Assembly: GCA_944390115.1 (NCBI GenBank)
Contig: CALXOW010000024.1
Span: 1-44,042, forward strand
DNA from: an uncultured Anaerobiospirillum sp.
Lineage (GTDB): Bacteria > Pseudomonadota > Gammaproteobacteria > Enterobacterales > Succinivibrionaceae
Direction: 5' to 3'
DNA: 44,042 nucleotides
The first letter of the stretch is position 1. Each line of letters opens with the position of its first letter. Under the pieces are notes generated by a model. It made no database searches and was not told where the DNA came from. It was given only the letters and a program-made list of their open reading frames with translations. Of the stretch, positions 23,816 to 31,029 are shown piece after piece. The position numbers and the translations under genes were made by a program.

Positions 23816-24334
23816 CTACTTTGCTTCTTCTTCGGTCTCAACACCATAGGAGGCCAGATTTGGATCCTTAAACTTAGCGAACATCTCAGCTAAATTTAAC
23901 AGGCCATAAATGGTGATGATAATACCCGACAGTGGCAGTACGGCGTACATAATGCCCATATTGACGCCTAAGGAGGCGGTCAGCTGGGACATATTCTCAG
24001 CGGCCATAATGTAACCACCGTAAACCAATAAGAGCAGGGCGGTAGCGACAACTAAGACTTCCGAGAGGATATCTAAGCATACACGCTTGGCGCCGGTGAA
24101 CTTGTTGTACACGAAAGCCATGCACAGGTGACCACGCGAGCCGAACACATAAGCAGCCGATAAAATTGACAGCCAAGTGAAGCTGTAGGTGATAATTTCC
24201 TCAGAAATAGTCGAAGGCGAGTTAAAAAAGTAACGCGTGACGATCTGATAGGTGCCTACTACGGTCATCATCATAAAGAGAAACACGCAGAAAGCCATGA
24301 TCGCCTTATCAAGAATTTTGCGTAATCCTTGCAT
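23816..24334 (-). CDS. TRAP transporter small permease (DctQ family)
   Basis: A 172-residue inner-membrane protein with four hydrophobic segments, the small membrane subunit that pairs with DctM. It has the family pattern VVGTYQIVTRYFFNSPSTISEEIITYSFTWLSILSAAYVF followed by RGHLCMAF. I chose the ATG at 24334 because GGAG lies six bases upstream; a GTG at 24346 would add four residues and overlap that SD. Its C-terminus carries an acidic tail ending TEEEAK. Confidence 0.9.
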   Translation of the reverse strand: MQGLRKILDKAIMAFCVFLFMMMTVVGTYQIVTRYFFNSPSTISEEIITYSFTWLSILSAAYVFGSRGHLCMAFVYNKFTGAKRVCLDILSEVLVVATALLLLVYGGYIMAAENMSQLTASLGVNMGIMYAVLPLSGIIITIYGLLNLAEMFAKFKDPNLASYGVETEEEAK

Positions 24335-24933
24335 ACGGGTCTCCACAATATCCCACAGGAGCGACCTTGGATCAGCTTATTGAAGTAGCTCATGAGAGCT
24401 AAGACACACCAAGGACACGGTAGCGCCTAAAAGCACCGCAGTTTGCCTGATATTTGGTGAGCGTGTGGGCTTAAGCTGAGCCGGGGCGGAGCTTGGATTG
24501 GCCAAGCGCTCCTTTACACCTAGGTTATGGTTTGCCCTTAAGGCCTATTGGGTCAAAGTCCTATTGAGCCACAGAACCATCGAGCCAAGAACTCGTTGAG
24601 CCATAGTCCCATAGAGCCAAGAGCTCGTTGAGCTAAAGTCCCGTTGGTCCTAACAACTGTTGAGTCACAGACTTTGAGGGCAAACCGGCCACTTTAAGTG
24701 GCGAGGCCATCGAGTGGAACTACACTGTGGCTGAGCCATGGCTAAGACGTGCTCTTAGCAGAGGTTAGTGCTTACTATGGCTAAGCCGCAGTACAGGTCC
24801 CAGGTGGCCTTTAAGTTCAAGTGCTTAAATTTAGGGCTCGGCCCTAAGGTAAGTTTGAACTTAGGACACCAGGCCTGGGGCCTGGTGCTCCTGTCTGAGC
24901 CTAAAAGCTCATAACAGAGATTTTGGGTGCGCT
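24335..24933. other. 599-bp spacer between dctP and dctQ with repeats and hairpins
   Basis: No gene is supported. It contains two and a half copies of a 32-bp direct repeat (24564-24595, 24596-24627, partial to 24643; TTGAGCCAYAG..AGCCAAGARCTCG pattern). It also has a large nested stem-loop (outer TAAGTTCAA/TTGAACTTA at 24812 and 24863, inner TTAGGGC/GCCCTAA) and a 9-bp hairpin CACCAGGCC/GGCCTGGTG (24867-24887). TRAP genes are usually tightly packed, so this spacer is unusual. It probably gives high dctP and lower dctQM expression. Confidence 0.6.
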
Positions 24934-25926
24934 TTAGACTGCGTTGTTAGCAGCGGAAGCAGCGTCGTATAAAGGCTTGAGAGCTGGGGTGTCGCCGATG
25001 ATCTGCTCGTGTAATGGCAGAACCTTGTTACGGAACTCGTTGACATCAACATTGATGAACTGAACGCCCATCTCAGTGGCCTTTTGCTTAGCAGCGTCGA
25101 TCGAGCCCTTCCAAGCCTCGAACTCTACCTTCTGAGCCTCAGCCGCAGCCTCGTCGAAGATCTTGCGCTCTTCTGGGGTTAACTTGCTTAAGAAGGCGTT
25201 GGAAGCAACTAATAAGTCAGGGCACATCTGGTGCATATCGTAGGTGAAGTACTTGCAGATTTCACCGTGCTTCTGGTCAGTTAAGGCCAGCTCGTTGTTC
25301 TCAGCACCGTCGATAACCGACTGTTGCAGAGCCGAGTAAACTTCACCGAAGGACATTGGGGTAGCAGCAGCACCGAAGGCTTGCATCATAGCTACGTTAA
25401 CAGGGCCAGCCTGAACACGGAACTTCTTGCCTTGCAGGTCAGCAACGCTGTTGATTGGCTTCTTAGCGTAGAAGTTGCGGGTACCAGCGGTGAAGGCGGC
25501 AACTGGCTCAAAGCCGTTGGTCTTAGCGTTAACGCCTAATTGCTTTAAGATGGCAGGATCGGTGATGAACTTCTCGTAGGCAGCCTCAGAGGTGAAGAGG
25601 TATGGAATCGAGAACAGGGAGTACATCTTGTCAAAGGACTCGAGGTTAGCAGTGGAGACTACTAAGTACTGAACCGAACCCTGCTTGATTAACTCCAGCA
25701 CCTTCTCATTAGCACCTAAGGTGGCGTTAGGGTAGATGCTAACCTCAAACTTGTCGCCTAACTTGCTCTCAACATAGTTCTTGAAAGCAACAGCACCTAA
25801 GTGATCGGGGTGGGTGTCAATCTGCGAGTGGGAGATACGAACGATTTGCTTTTCCTCACCACCGCAGCCAGTGAGAACTAAGGAAGCAACAGCAACAGCC
25901 AGAGCAGAGGCTAAAATTTTCTTCAT
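24934..25926 (-). CDS. TRAP transporter substrate-binding protein (DctP family) with a lipobox
   Basis: A 330-residue solute-binding protein. After the signal segment (MKKILASALAVAVASLVLTG) comes Cys-Gly-Gly-Glu, a good lipobox (LTGC), so the protein may be membrane-anchored rather than free in the periplasm. The mature part shows DctP features: VRISHSQIDTHPDHLGAVAFKNYVE, NATLGANEKVLELIKQGSVQY, GTRNFYAKKPINSVADLQGKKFRVQ (with the substrate-binding Arg) and the YSALQQSVIDGAENN block. The ligand is inferred to be a uronate from uxaC. The ATG at 25926 lacks a nearby SD; the SD GGAGGA is beyond a hairpin (25927-25980). It is the first gene of the unit and has a long upstream regulatory gap. Confidence 0.92.
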   Translation of the reverse strand: MKKILASALAVAVASLVLTGCGGEEKQIVRISHSQIDTHPDHLGAVAFKNYVESKLGDKFEVSIYPNATLGANEKVLELIKQGSVQYLVVSTANLESFDKMYSLFSIPYLFTSEAAYEKFITDPAILKQLGVNAKTNGFEPVAAFTAGTRNFYAKKPINSVADLQGKKFRVQAGPVNVAMMQAFGAAATPMSFGEVYSALQQSVIDGAENNELALTDQKHGEICKYFTYDMHQMCPDLLVASNAFLSKLTPEERKIFDEAAAEAQKVEFEAWKGSIDAAKQKATEMGVQFINVDVNEFRNKVLPLHEQIIGDTPALKPLYDAASAANNAV

Positions 25927-25980
25927 AGGCTAAGCGTCTTGCTTCTACCTGAGATTTCAGGTACGTGCAAGACATCCTCC
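25927..25980 (-). promoter_or_regulatory. SD - hairpin - 9 nt - ATG start region of dctP
   Basis: On the minus strand: GGAGGA (25975-25980), one base, then a 38-nt hairpin (25936-25973), then exactly 9 nt (25927-25935) to the ATG. The hairpin has a 7-bp outer stem GTCTTGC/GCAAGAC, a symmetric 3x3 internal loop, a 7-bp inner stem TACCTGA/TCAGGTA and a 4-nt loop. The SD would be about 48 nt from the start if unfolded and about 10 nt if the hairpin is looped out. Confidence 0.6.
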
Positions 25981-26508
25981 ATCCATTTGATCAAACACAA
26001 CCTAAGTGGTAGGGGCTCTCAGCGGGCAGCACCACTTACAACTATCACGAGTAGGTCAGCTTCCTAAAAATCCCTTGCCACACCTAAAACAAGCTTCACT
26101 AAGCTTGAGCGCCCCCACGGCACAGGGTACGCCTTGCAACAAGATTGATGGTAACTGACTTTATACGCCAGCTCAGTTTGCGCCCCCAGCATGAGGCTTT
26201 GACTTACTGACATACAAGTTTTGGCGCCGGTGCTAGCAACTTACAATAAGCCTAGGGCGGTGCAAAACTGATGTTATTGTAAGGGGAATAAAGTGCCCGT
26301 GGCAGAGCATGTTTTAAAATCGTAAGCAATATCACAAAACTTGATGTAGTGGCGCTTGACGGCCAACTTGGATACTAGCACATTAGTTAGAGCTGACTTT
26401 TCACAACCAAGTGCTCTCATCCGGCGCCAGCCCTTGCGCGGAGGGCAGTTTCATTTCTTATGCTACAAATAGGTGCATGCGCCAAAAATTGGCGGTTTCT
26501 TGTATCTA

Positions 26509-26522
26509 TGGAAACGTTTCCA
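26509..26522. promoter_or_regulatory. LacI-family-type operator palindrome
   Basis: TGGAAACGTTTCCA is a perfect 14-bp palindrome with the AAACGTTT core and central CG common to LacI/GalR-family operators. It lies about 580 bp upstream of dctP. No LacI-family gene is in the window. Confidence 0.5.
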
Positions 26523-26563
26523 CCCGTGGTGTTATCACTTGTTTACTACCATACCAGTATCAT

Positions 26564-26585
26564 AAATGTGAGCCCACTCGCACCA
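26564..26585. promoter_or_regulatory. CRP-like binding site
   Basis: AAATGTGA-GCCCAC-TCGCACC matches the CRP pattern TGTGA-N6-TCACA with one mismatch in the second half site. Catabolite control of a hexuronate operon would make sense, but the site is far upstream of dctP. Confidence 0.35.
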
Positions 26586-26875
26586 TAAAATACCATAAAT
26601 GCGAAATGTATCTACCCAAATTAGGGCGGAGCACTGGTTAAGGTGAGTTCCCTCATCGGGGCGCTGAGCGCATTGATAAGAGGCGCGCTCTAGATGCCGC
26701 CGTAGAATAGAGCCTAGCGGGACCATAGGTCAGGCTAAAGCCGGTGCACCGTCCCCTCCGGCGGTAATTGCTGGAGCCGATTGCTGGTTGCTGTTCCTGT
26801 GGTGCTAGCGCGCTGGCCCTTTGGGCCTATTAGGGAAGCTGTGGAGAGGCATGCTCAGCGCTTTGCCTGGTATCA

Positions 26876-26911
26876 AACAAAAGCCCCAAGGCCATCGGGT
26901 GGTCTGGGGCT
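26876..26911 (-). terminator. Rho-independent terminator downstream of the gene at 26952
   Basis: Stem AGCCCCA / TGGGGCT (26882-26888 / 26905-26911) with an inner partial stem, followed on the minus strand by UUUUGUUU. Confidence 0.7.
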
Positions 26912-26951
26912 GAGCCTGAGTGCAGGCGGGTAATTGGGTTAGGGCTTAGTT

Positions 26952-27695
26952 TTAGTTCTGGGCGCTGGCTGCGGCGCTGCAGTCCATCGCGTTGACGGCG
27001 GCACGGCCGCTGATAAAGAGTGGGATGTTAGGCACAATGCGGTCAATAAAGGTTAAGAGGTTGACCTTGCAGCCCTCACGTAACTTCTGGTACTCACTCT
27101 TTTCGTAATAGACTGAGTCGTCGATGCGCACGTCTAAGATGATGCCGTCGTTGACCGCCGTAATATAGAAGCCCTTGGTGGTAGGGTCAAAGCCCGAGGC
27201 CTTGACTGGGATATCAGTGATAACTAAAGGCAGCTTTTTGAGCTCGCCGTAGATCGGCTGGAGCTGCTTTTGATTGACCAGCTCTAACATCTGGGCAAAG
27301 GTCAGGTAGATGCCGCCTTCGGTTGAGAATTTGGCGTGAGTGTTAAAGAGGATGCGATCCTTGCCCGTGTTGTAGTTGGCGATGGTAAGCACACCGGCAA
27401 TCGGGGTATTGAGCTTGCCCTTATAGCCGACCGAGCCATATGGGAATACGACAGTGGTGGATTGGTAGAGCTTATCTAAGCGGTTAGAAGCTTGGATGTC
27501 ACCGGTGATCGAGGCCTGCAGCGGGCCATCTAAATGCTCGGTTTGTCCCAAGAGCACTTGGTTGATCGCAAAGTGCTCGGTCTTGAAGACGGTGGTGGTC
27601 TCATAAGCATTAGCCGTGGAGGTAGCGCTCAGCGTGAACAGCATGCTGCCTAAGGCTAGGGCCGATGCTAAGGTGGTGGCAAATTTACTTCTCAT
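26952..27695 (-). CDS. Exported protein of unknown function
   Basis: A 247-residue protein with a signal peptide (MRSKFATTLASALALGSMLF, cleavage likely after TANA). The mature part is beta-rich, with two cysteines near the C-terminus (EGCKVN and MDCSAA). No lipobox is seen, so it is probably a soluble periplasmic protein. I do not recognise the family with confidence; blocks such as GPLQASITGDIQASNRL and TDIPVKASGFDPTTKGFYI have the look of a lipid- or ligand-binding beta domain, but this is a guess. I chose the ATG at 27695 because GGGAG lies about eight bases upstream. It is divergent from yceD. Confidence 0.65.
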   Translation of the reverse strand: MRSKFATTLASALALGSMLFTLSATSTANAYETTTVFKTEHFAINQVLLGQTEHLDGPLQASITGDIQASNRLDKLYQSTTVVFPYGSVGYKGKLNTPIAGVLTIANYNTGKDRILFNTHAKFSTEGGIYLTFAQMLELVNQKQLQPIYGELKKLPLVITDIPVKASGFDPTTKGFYITAVNDGIILDVRIDDSVYYEKSEYQKLREGCKVNLLTFIDRIVPNIPLFISGRAAVNAMDCSAAASAQN

Positions 27696-27875
27696 CTTTA
27701 ACTCCCGATTGACTCCCGGCAAATCTGGTTGACCTGTAGACTTAGCAAGCAAACTTTGCTCCAGTCACTGGGTTGATCATGGGATAATAGGGGCTGCCGT
27801 GCGATAATGGCGCGCTTTTAAAGCCGTCAGTCGGTTTAATTCTGTTTTTTTTTTTCTTTTGCGGGGGCTTCAGTC

Positions 27876-28418
27876 ATGGATAATGCCAAGGTGTTATTAC
27901 CACGTGAAATCGATCTGGATAAGTGCATTACCGCTAATGCACGCTATGACAGCGCTCGCATTGAGCTTACGGACATTCCTCGTTTATTAGAGTCAGTGGT
28001 GCGCGTGGAGGGGCCGGTGGTCGCCACGATCTCCTTTGAGCGCGATTTAAATTCGATGCGCTTGGTTAAAGGCACAGCCGAGGCCGATGTGGTCTTGGTG
28101 TGTGAGCGCTGCAACGAAGAATTTGTTCAGCACCTGTGCTTAGACTTTGTCTTAACCCCAGACTATGAGCGCGCTAAGGCCTGCAATCTCTTGGAGAAGT
28201 ACGAGTTCATTGAATTTACTGACTCGGGTAAGATCGATCTCTACGACATTATTGAAGATGGCTTGATCTTAGAGATCCCAGCCTTCCCACGCCACGACGA
28301 GGATGATCCGGCGTGCTCCCGTGAGGGCTCTTCCTGGAGCTACGGCGAGGTCGCCCCTGAGGCCCAAGAAAACCCATTTGCTGCCTTGGCCGCTTTAAAG
28401 GGCAATCTCAAGCAGTAG
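27876..28418 (+). CDS. yceD: YceD family protein (DUF177), upstream of rpmF
   Basis: A 180-residue cytoplasmic protein of the YceD/DUF177 family, almost always encoded next to rpmF and linked to 23S rRNA or 50S biogenesis. It shows the family core: GTAEADVVLVCERCNEEF, containing the CxxC-type pair, then IDLYDIIEDGLILEIPAFPRH. The ATG at 27876 follows a GGGGG stretch. -10-like GATAAT hexamers lie at 27783 and 27803. It heads the yceD-rpmF-plsX-fab order seen in E. coli, but is separated from rpmF by nearly 390 bp containing a repeat array and a new promoter. Confidence 0.88.
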   Translation: MDNAKVLLPREIDLDKCITANARYDSARIELTDIPRLLESVVRVEGPVVATISFERDLNSMRLVKGTAEADVVLVCERCNEEFVQHLCLDFVLTPDYERAKACNLLEKYEFIEFTDSGKIDLYDIIEDGLILEIPAFPRHDEDDPACSREGSSWSYGEVAPEAQENPFAALAALKGNLKQ

Positions 28419-28421
28419 GAC

Positions 28422-28555
28422 TCAAGCCCAGCTCTTAATAGGGCCTCAAGCCTAGGTCTTAATAGGGCCAAAGCTCAGGTCTTGGTTGGGCCTAAAGCCT
28501 AGGTCTTGGTCGAGGCTAAAGCCCTGGTCTTAGTTGGGGCCAATGCTAGGTTTTG
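28422..28555. repeat. Tandem array of a 23-25-bp unit between yceD and rpmF
   Basis: About five and a half units starting at 28422, 28446, 28470, 28493 and 28517, of the form TCAAGCCTAGGTCTTAATAGG-CC with divergence increasing to the right. It is not coding in any convincing frame. Confidence 0.8.
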
Positions 28556-28564
28556 TGATCGCCC

Positions 28565-28593
28565 TTGCATAAGTAAGGCGTTCTCACTATAAT
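28565..28593 (+). promoter_or_regulatory. Promoter of rpmF / downstream lipid genes
   Basis: -35 TTGCAT (28565-28570) and a perfect -10 TATAAT (28588-28593) with a 17-bp spacer, the best promoter in the window. Transcription would start near 28600, giving a leader of about 208 nt before rpmF. Confidence 0.75.
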
Positions 28594-28601
28594 GACGCGT
28601 C

Positions 28602-28648
28602 CACGAGCATGGCTTGGGAAAGCCCAATGGTCGTGACTGTCTTTTTTT
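28602..28648 (+). terminator. Terminator-like hairpin in the rpmF leader
   Basis: CACGA (28602-28606) pairs with TCGTG (28631-28635) and TTGGG with CCCAA inside, followed by ACTGTC and seven T (28642-28648). It lies within 50 nt of the promoter, so it could attenuate rpmF expression or release a short RNA. Confidence 0.45.
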
Positions 28649-28807
28649 GATCAAATAAAGCACCAAAGCGCCTCCTTTGAAGGCGGGTCCGGTGACCTGA
28701 AGCTAGGTCCAGTGATCTGCGGCAGCCCACAGCTGCTAAGCAAGGTGCCAAGCGCCATCTGGCAGTTTGCTTGAGGCGACTTTTAGAAATAGTTTAGGAG
28801 ACTATAA

Positions 28808-28993
28808 ATGGCCGTTCCACAGAACCACCAATCTCGTTCGCGTCGTGACAAGCGTCGTACCCATGATGCTTTAACCGCTTTACAGTTATCGACTGATAAG
28901 GTAACTGGCGAGACCCACATTCGTCACCACGTAACCGAGTCTGGTTACTATCGTGGCAAGAAGGTTATCTTCAAGGCTGGCGAAGACTTCTAA
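28808..28993 (+). CDS. rpmF: 50S ribosomal protein L32
   Basis: A 61-residue basic protein collinear with bacterial L32: [22 protein letters not shown] then [21 protein letters not shown]. It lacks the four zinc-binding cysteines, as in the E. coli form. AGGAG lies just upstream of the ATG. It is followed by hairpins and the terminator-like stem at 29052. Confidence 0.96.
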   Translation: MAVPQNHQSRSRRDKRRTHDALTALQLSTDKVTGETHIRHHVTESGYYRGKKVIFKAGEDF

Positions 28994-29051
28994 ATCCAGC
29001 TTGCTCTGCTTTAGCGCTAAAGCATAGATTTAGCAGCTTTCAAGCTGCACG

Positions 29052-29079
29052 ACGGGGCCTCATGAGCCCCGTTGTTGTC
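29052..29079 (+). terminator. Probable terminator after rpmF
   Basis: Stem ACGGGGC / GCCCCGT (29052-29058 / 29066-29072) followed by the interrupted T stretch TGTTGTCT. Confidence 0.55.
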
Positions 29080-29322
29080 TCTACTCTCCCCGCCTCTCTC
29101 CTCTTAGCCTTACTCTCTCTCCTGTCTTTTGCCTGACCTCTTACTTGCCGCAGTGCGTAAGGAGCTTGGTGCGTCTTCATCTCAAATTGCAGCCATCCTC
29201 TTGTGCCGTAGCGTTTAATTGCTGACCTGCTTCTTGGGCTTAAATCAATCCTGGAACAGATCTGCCTTATTGTGGCAGAGCGAGGTTCTAGCGCTGTGGG
29301 GTACTGGCGCGCGCCTGCTTGT

Positions 29323-29372
29323 GGCCACGGGCGGTGGCGGGGGGGGGCGGGCGGGAGCCAACGCCCGTGGCC
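29323..29372. repeat. Perfect 11-bp inverted repeat enclosing a G-run loop
   Basis: GGCCACGGGCG (29323-29333) and CGCCCGTGGCC (29362-29372) enclose a loop that is almost pure G (four or more G tracts). On the plus strand the loop could form a G-quadruplex on top of the stem. Confidence 0.7.
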
Positions 29373-29659
29373 TCAGGGATAGAGCCCAGAGTGGCTCTTT
29401 AATCTCAGGGTACGTCCGGTAATTGGTATTCAGTGCTAGCCCAAGAGCCGAGAGCTGGTTTAAGCCTAAGGACGTGCGTTAGGTCCTGGGGGCCGCGCTA
29501 AACTGCATGCTTGAGCTAGCCTTATTTATGCTTTGGGGACTTTAGTTTATCGGGCGCTGAAGCAAGATTGACGCTGTGGGGGCGACAGCGGCGGCCCTTT
29601 TTGCTAAGCTGAGCCGGTGTTAGTCGGTTGGATTGTTTCTTTGTTGTGTGAGGAGACCT

Positions 29660-30706
29660 ATGGCACTTTTGGCTGGTAGCGCCAATGAGCAATGCACGGT
29701 GGCTTTAGATGGCACCGGAGGCGATCACTTAGATACCCGTCCTGTGGTTGACGCCGTGCGCTTTGCGCTTGCGATGTACCCAAGCTTGTACCTGATCGTC
29801 TTTGGCAGCTCACAGCTTGAGCTTGATTTGACCAAGGCGGGCGTCAATAAGAAGCGCTTTGAATTTCGCCTGGCGCAGCAAAGTATTCCGCAAGATGAGC
29901 CACCGCGCTCGGTCTTGACCAACTTCCGCCACAGCGCCATGGTGCAAGCCTTAGAGTGCGTCAAATCAGGACAAGCCCAAGCGATGCTTTCAAGTGGCGG
30001 TACCGGTCCTTTAGTGTGCTTAGCGCGCCACATCTTGGGGGTACAGCACTTATCTGCCGCCAAGGTTAAGCTCAAAGAGAAGTTAGGGGTACCAGGACGT
30101 GGCGGCGCAGTGCGTCCGTGCTTTGCCGCGCGCATTCCGGTAGGCCCGCAGCGCTTTGCTCTGATGCTTGACTTGGGGGCTAATGCCACCTGCACTCCTT
30201 CTGATTTATTTGATTTTGCCTGCTTGGGCCATGCGTGCGCTGAGCTCTCGCTTGAGCGGCCGCATCCACGCCTGGCCGTGCTCAATGTCGGGGTGGAGCT
30301 GGGCAAGGGCAACGCCTTGGTGCAGCGCACAAAGGAGCTCTTGGAGCAAGATCGCTCCTTGCAATTTACCGGCTTTATCGAGGCCAATCGCATCTTCAAT
30401 GACGACGCCGATGTCATCGTGACCGATGGCTTTACCGGCAATGTAGCCTTAAAGGCCGCTGAGGGCGTAGCTAACCTCTACGCGAATAGCGCCGGTATGA
30501 AGAAAATCTTTGCCAAGATGGCCCGTCCTGATTGGCTTCTGCCATGGCAGTACAACGGTTCGGTGCTCTTGGGCGTCAACGGGATCGTGGTTAAGTCCCA
30601 TGCTGCCGCCGGCAAGGAAGCCTTGGCCGTAGCTATGGTCGAAGCAGCCCGTGCCGCACAGTCCAATCTTGCCTCGAAGATGCAAGAGGCGCTCATGGCG
30701 CAGTAG
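29660..30706 (+). CDS. plsX: Phosphate acyltransferase PlsX (divergent)
   Basis: A 348-residue enzyme that makes acyl-phosphate from acyl-ACP for phosphatidic acid synthesis. The family motifs are recognisable but changed: DGTGGDHLDTRP in place of the usual D-x-MGGD block, SSGGTGPLVCLAR for SAGNTGA, then LDLGANATC, VLNVGVELGKG, VIVTDGFTGNVALKAAEG and SVLLGVNGIVVKSHAAAG. I chose the ATG at 29660, which has AGGAG upstream. It lies between rpmF and fabH as in E. coli. The sequence is divergent but full length, with no frame damage. Confidence 0.88.
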   Translation: MALLAGSANEQCTVALDGTGGDHLDTRPVVDAVRFALAMYPSLYLIVFGSSQLELDLTKAGVNKKRFEFRLAQQSIPQDEPPRSVLTNFRHSAMVQALECVKSGQAQAMLSSGGTGPLVCLARHILGVQHLSAAKVKLKEKLGVPGRGGAVRPCFAARIPVGPQRFALMLDLGANATCTPSDLFDFACLGHACAELSLERPHPRLAVLNVGVELGKGNALVQRTKELLEQDRSLQFTGFIEANRIFNDDADVIVTDGFTGNVALKAAEGVANLYANSAGMKKIFAKMARPDWLLPWQYNGSVLLGVNGIVVKSHAAAGKEALAVAMVEAARAAQSNLASKMQEALMAQ

Positions 30707-31029
30707 GCTCGCAGTAAGCGGGCATTGAGCTCGCATTAGGCTGGCAGTGGGCCGCGCTATCAGCTCACAATGGGCTGGTGCTGGGCTGCGCAATGGGCCG
30801 ATAGTGGGCCGAGCTCTTAGCTCGCAAGGGGGCGCGCCATCAGCTTGTTGTGAGGTAGCGGTGGGCCGCGCCGTAAATTGGCGCGATCGCGTCCCGATAA
30901 TTTTGTGCTAAGGCTATCAAAACGGCCGTATTAATGGCACAATGATTATTTTTTGAAGTCGGTCTTAGGTCGCTGTTCTCGTGACGCTTTCTTAGGCCAT
31001 GTGTCTCTTTCTCTGGAGTGGTGATAGTT
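30707..31029. other. Repeat-rich gap between plsX and fabH
   Basis: Positions 30713-30890 are GC-rich degenerate repeats built on GTGGGCCGMGC and AGCTCGCA. A small hairpin GCGCC/GGCGC lies around 30868-30884. No gene, and no clear promoter boxes for fabH, were found. Confidence 0.45.

Larger units (their letters stand above)
25981..26951. other. Long regulatory gap upstream of dctP
   Basis: No gene is supported. It contains a perfect LacI-family-like palindrome (26509-26522), a CRP-like site (26564-26585), a palindrome GCCAAAAATTGGC (26481-26493), a direct repeat TAYCATAAATGYGA (26559 and 26591, 32 bp apart) and the terminator of the gene at 26952. A promoter for dctPQM-uxaC must lie here, but I could not fix its boxes. 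Confidence 0.5.
28994..29659. other. 666-bp gap between rpmF and plsX
   Basis: No gene is supported. After rpmF come hairpins (TGCTTTAG/CTAAAGCA around 29007, GCAGCTT/AAGCTGC around 29033) and the terminator at 29052. The rest includes a C/T-rich stretch (29083-29130) and a G-run hairpin (29323-29372). In E. coli rpmF and plsX are adjacent, so this gap is unusually long. Confidence 0.5.

Noticed and set aside
26550-26575. UxuR/ExuR-type operator (TGGTATACCA) upstream of dctP or gntR
   Set aside because: Only half sites (TGGTAT) are present near 26557, 26869 and 37230; no full palindrome was found.
29219-29422. 67-codon frame through the G-run hairpin
   Set aside because: It is dominated by poly-Gly from the G run, with no SD and no family resemblance.
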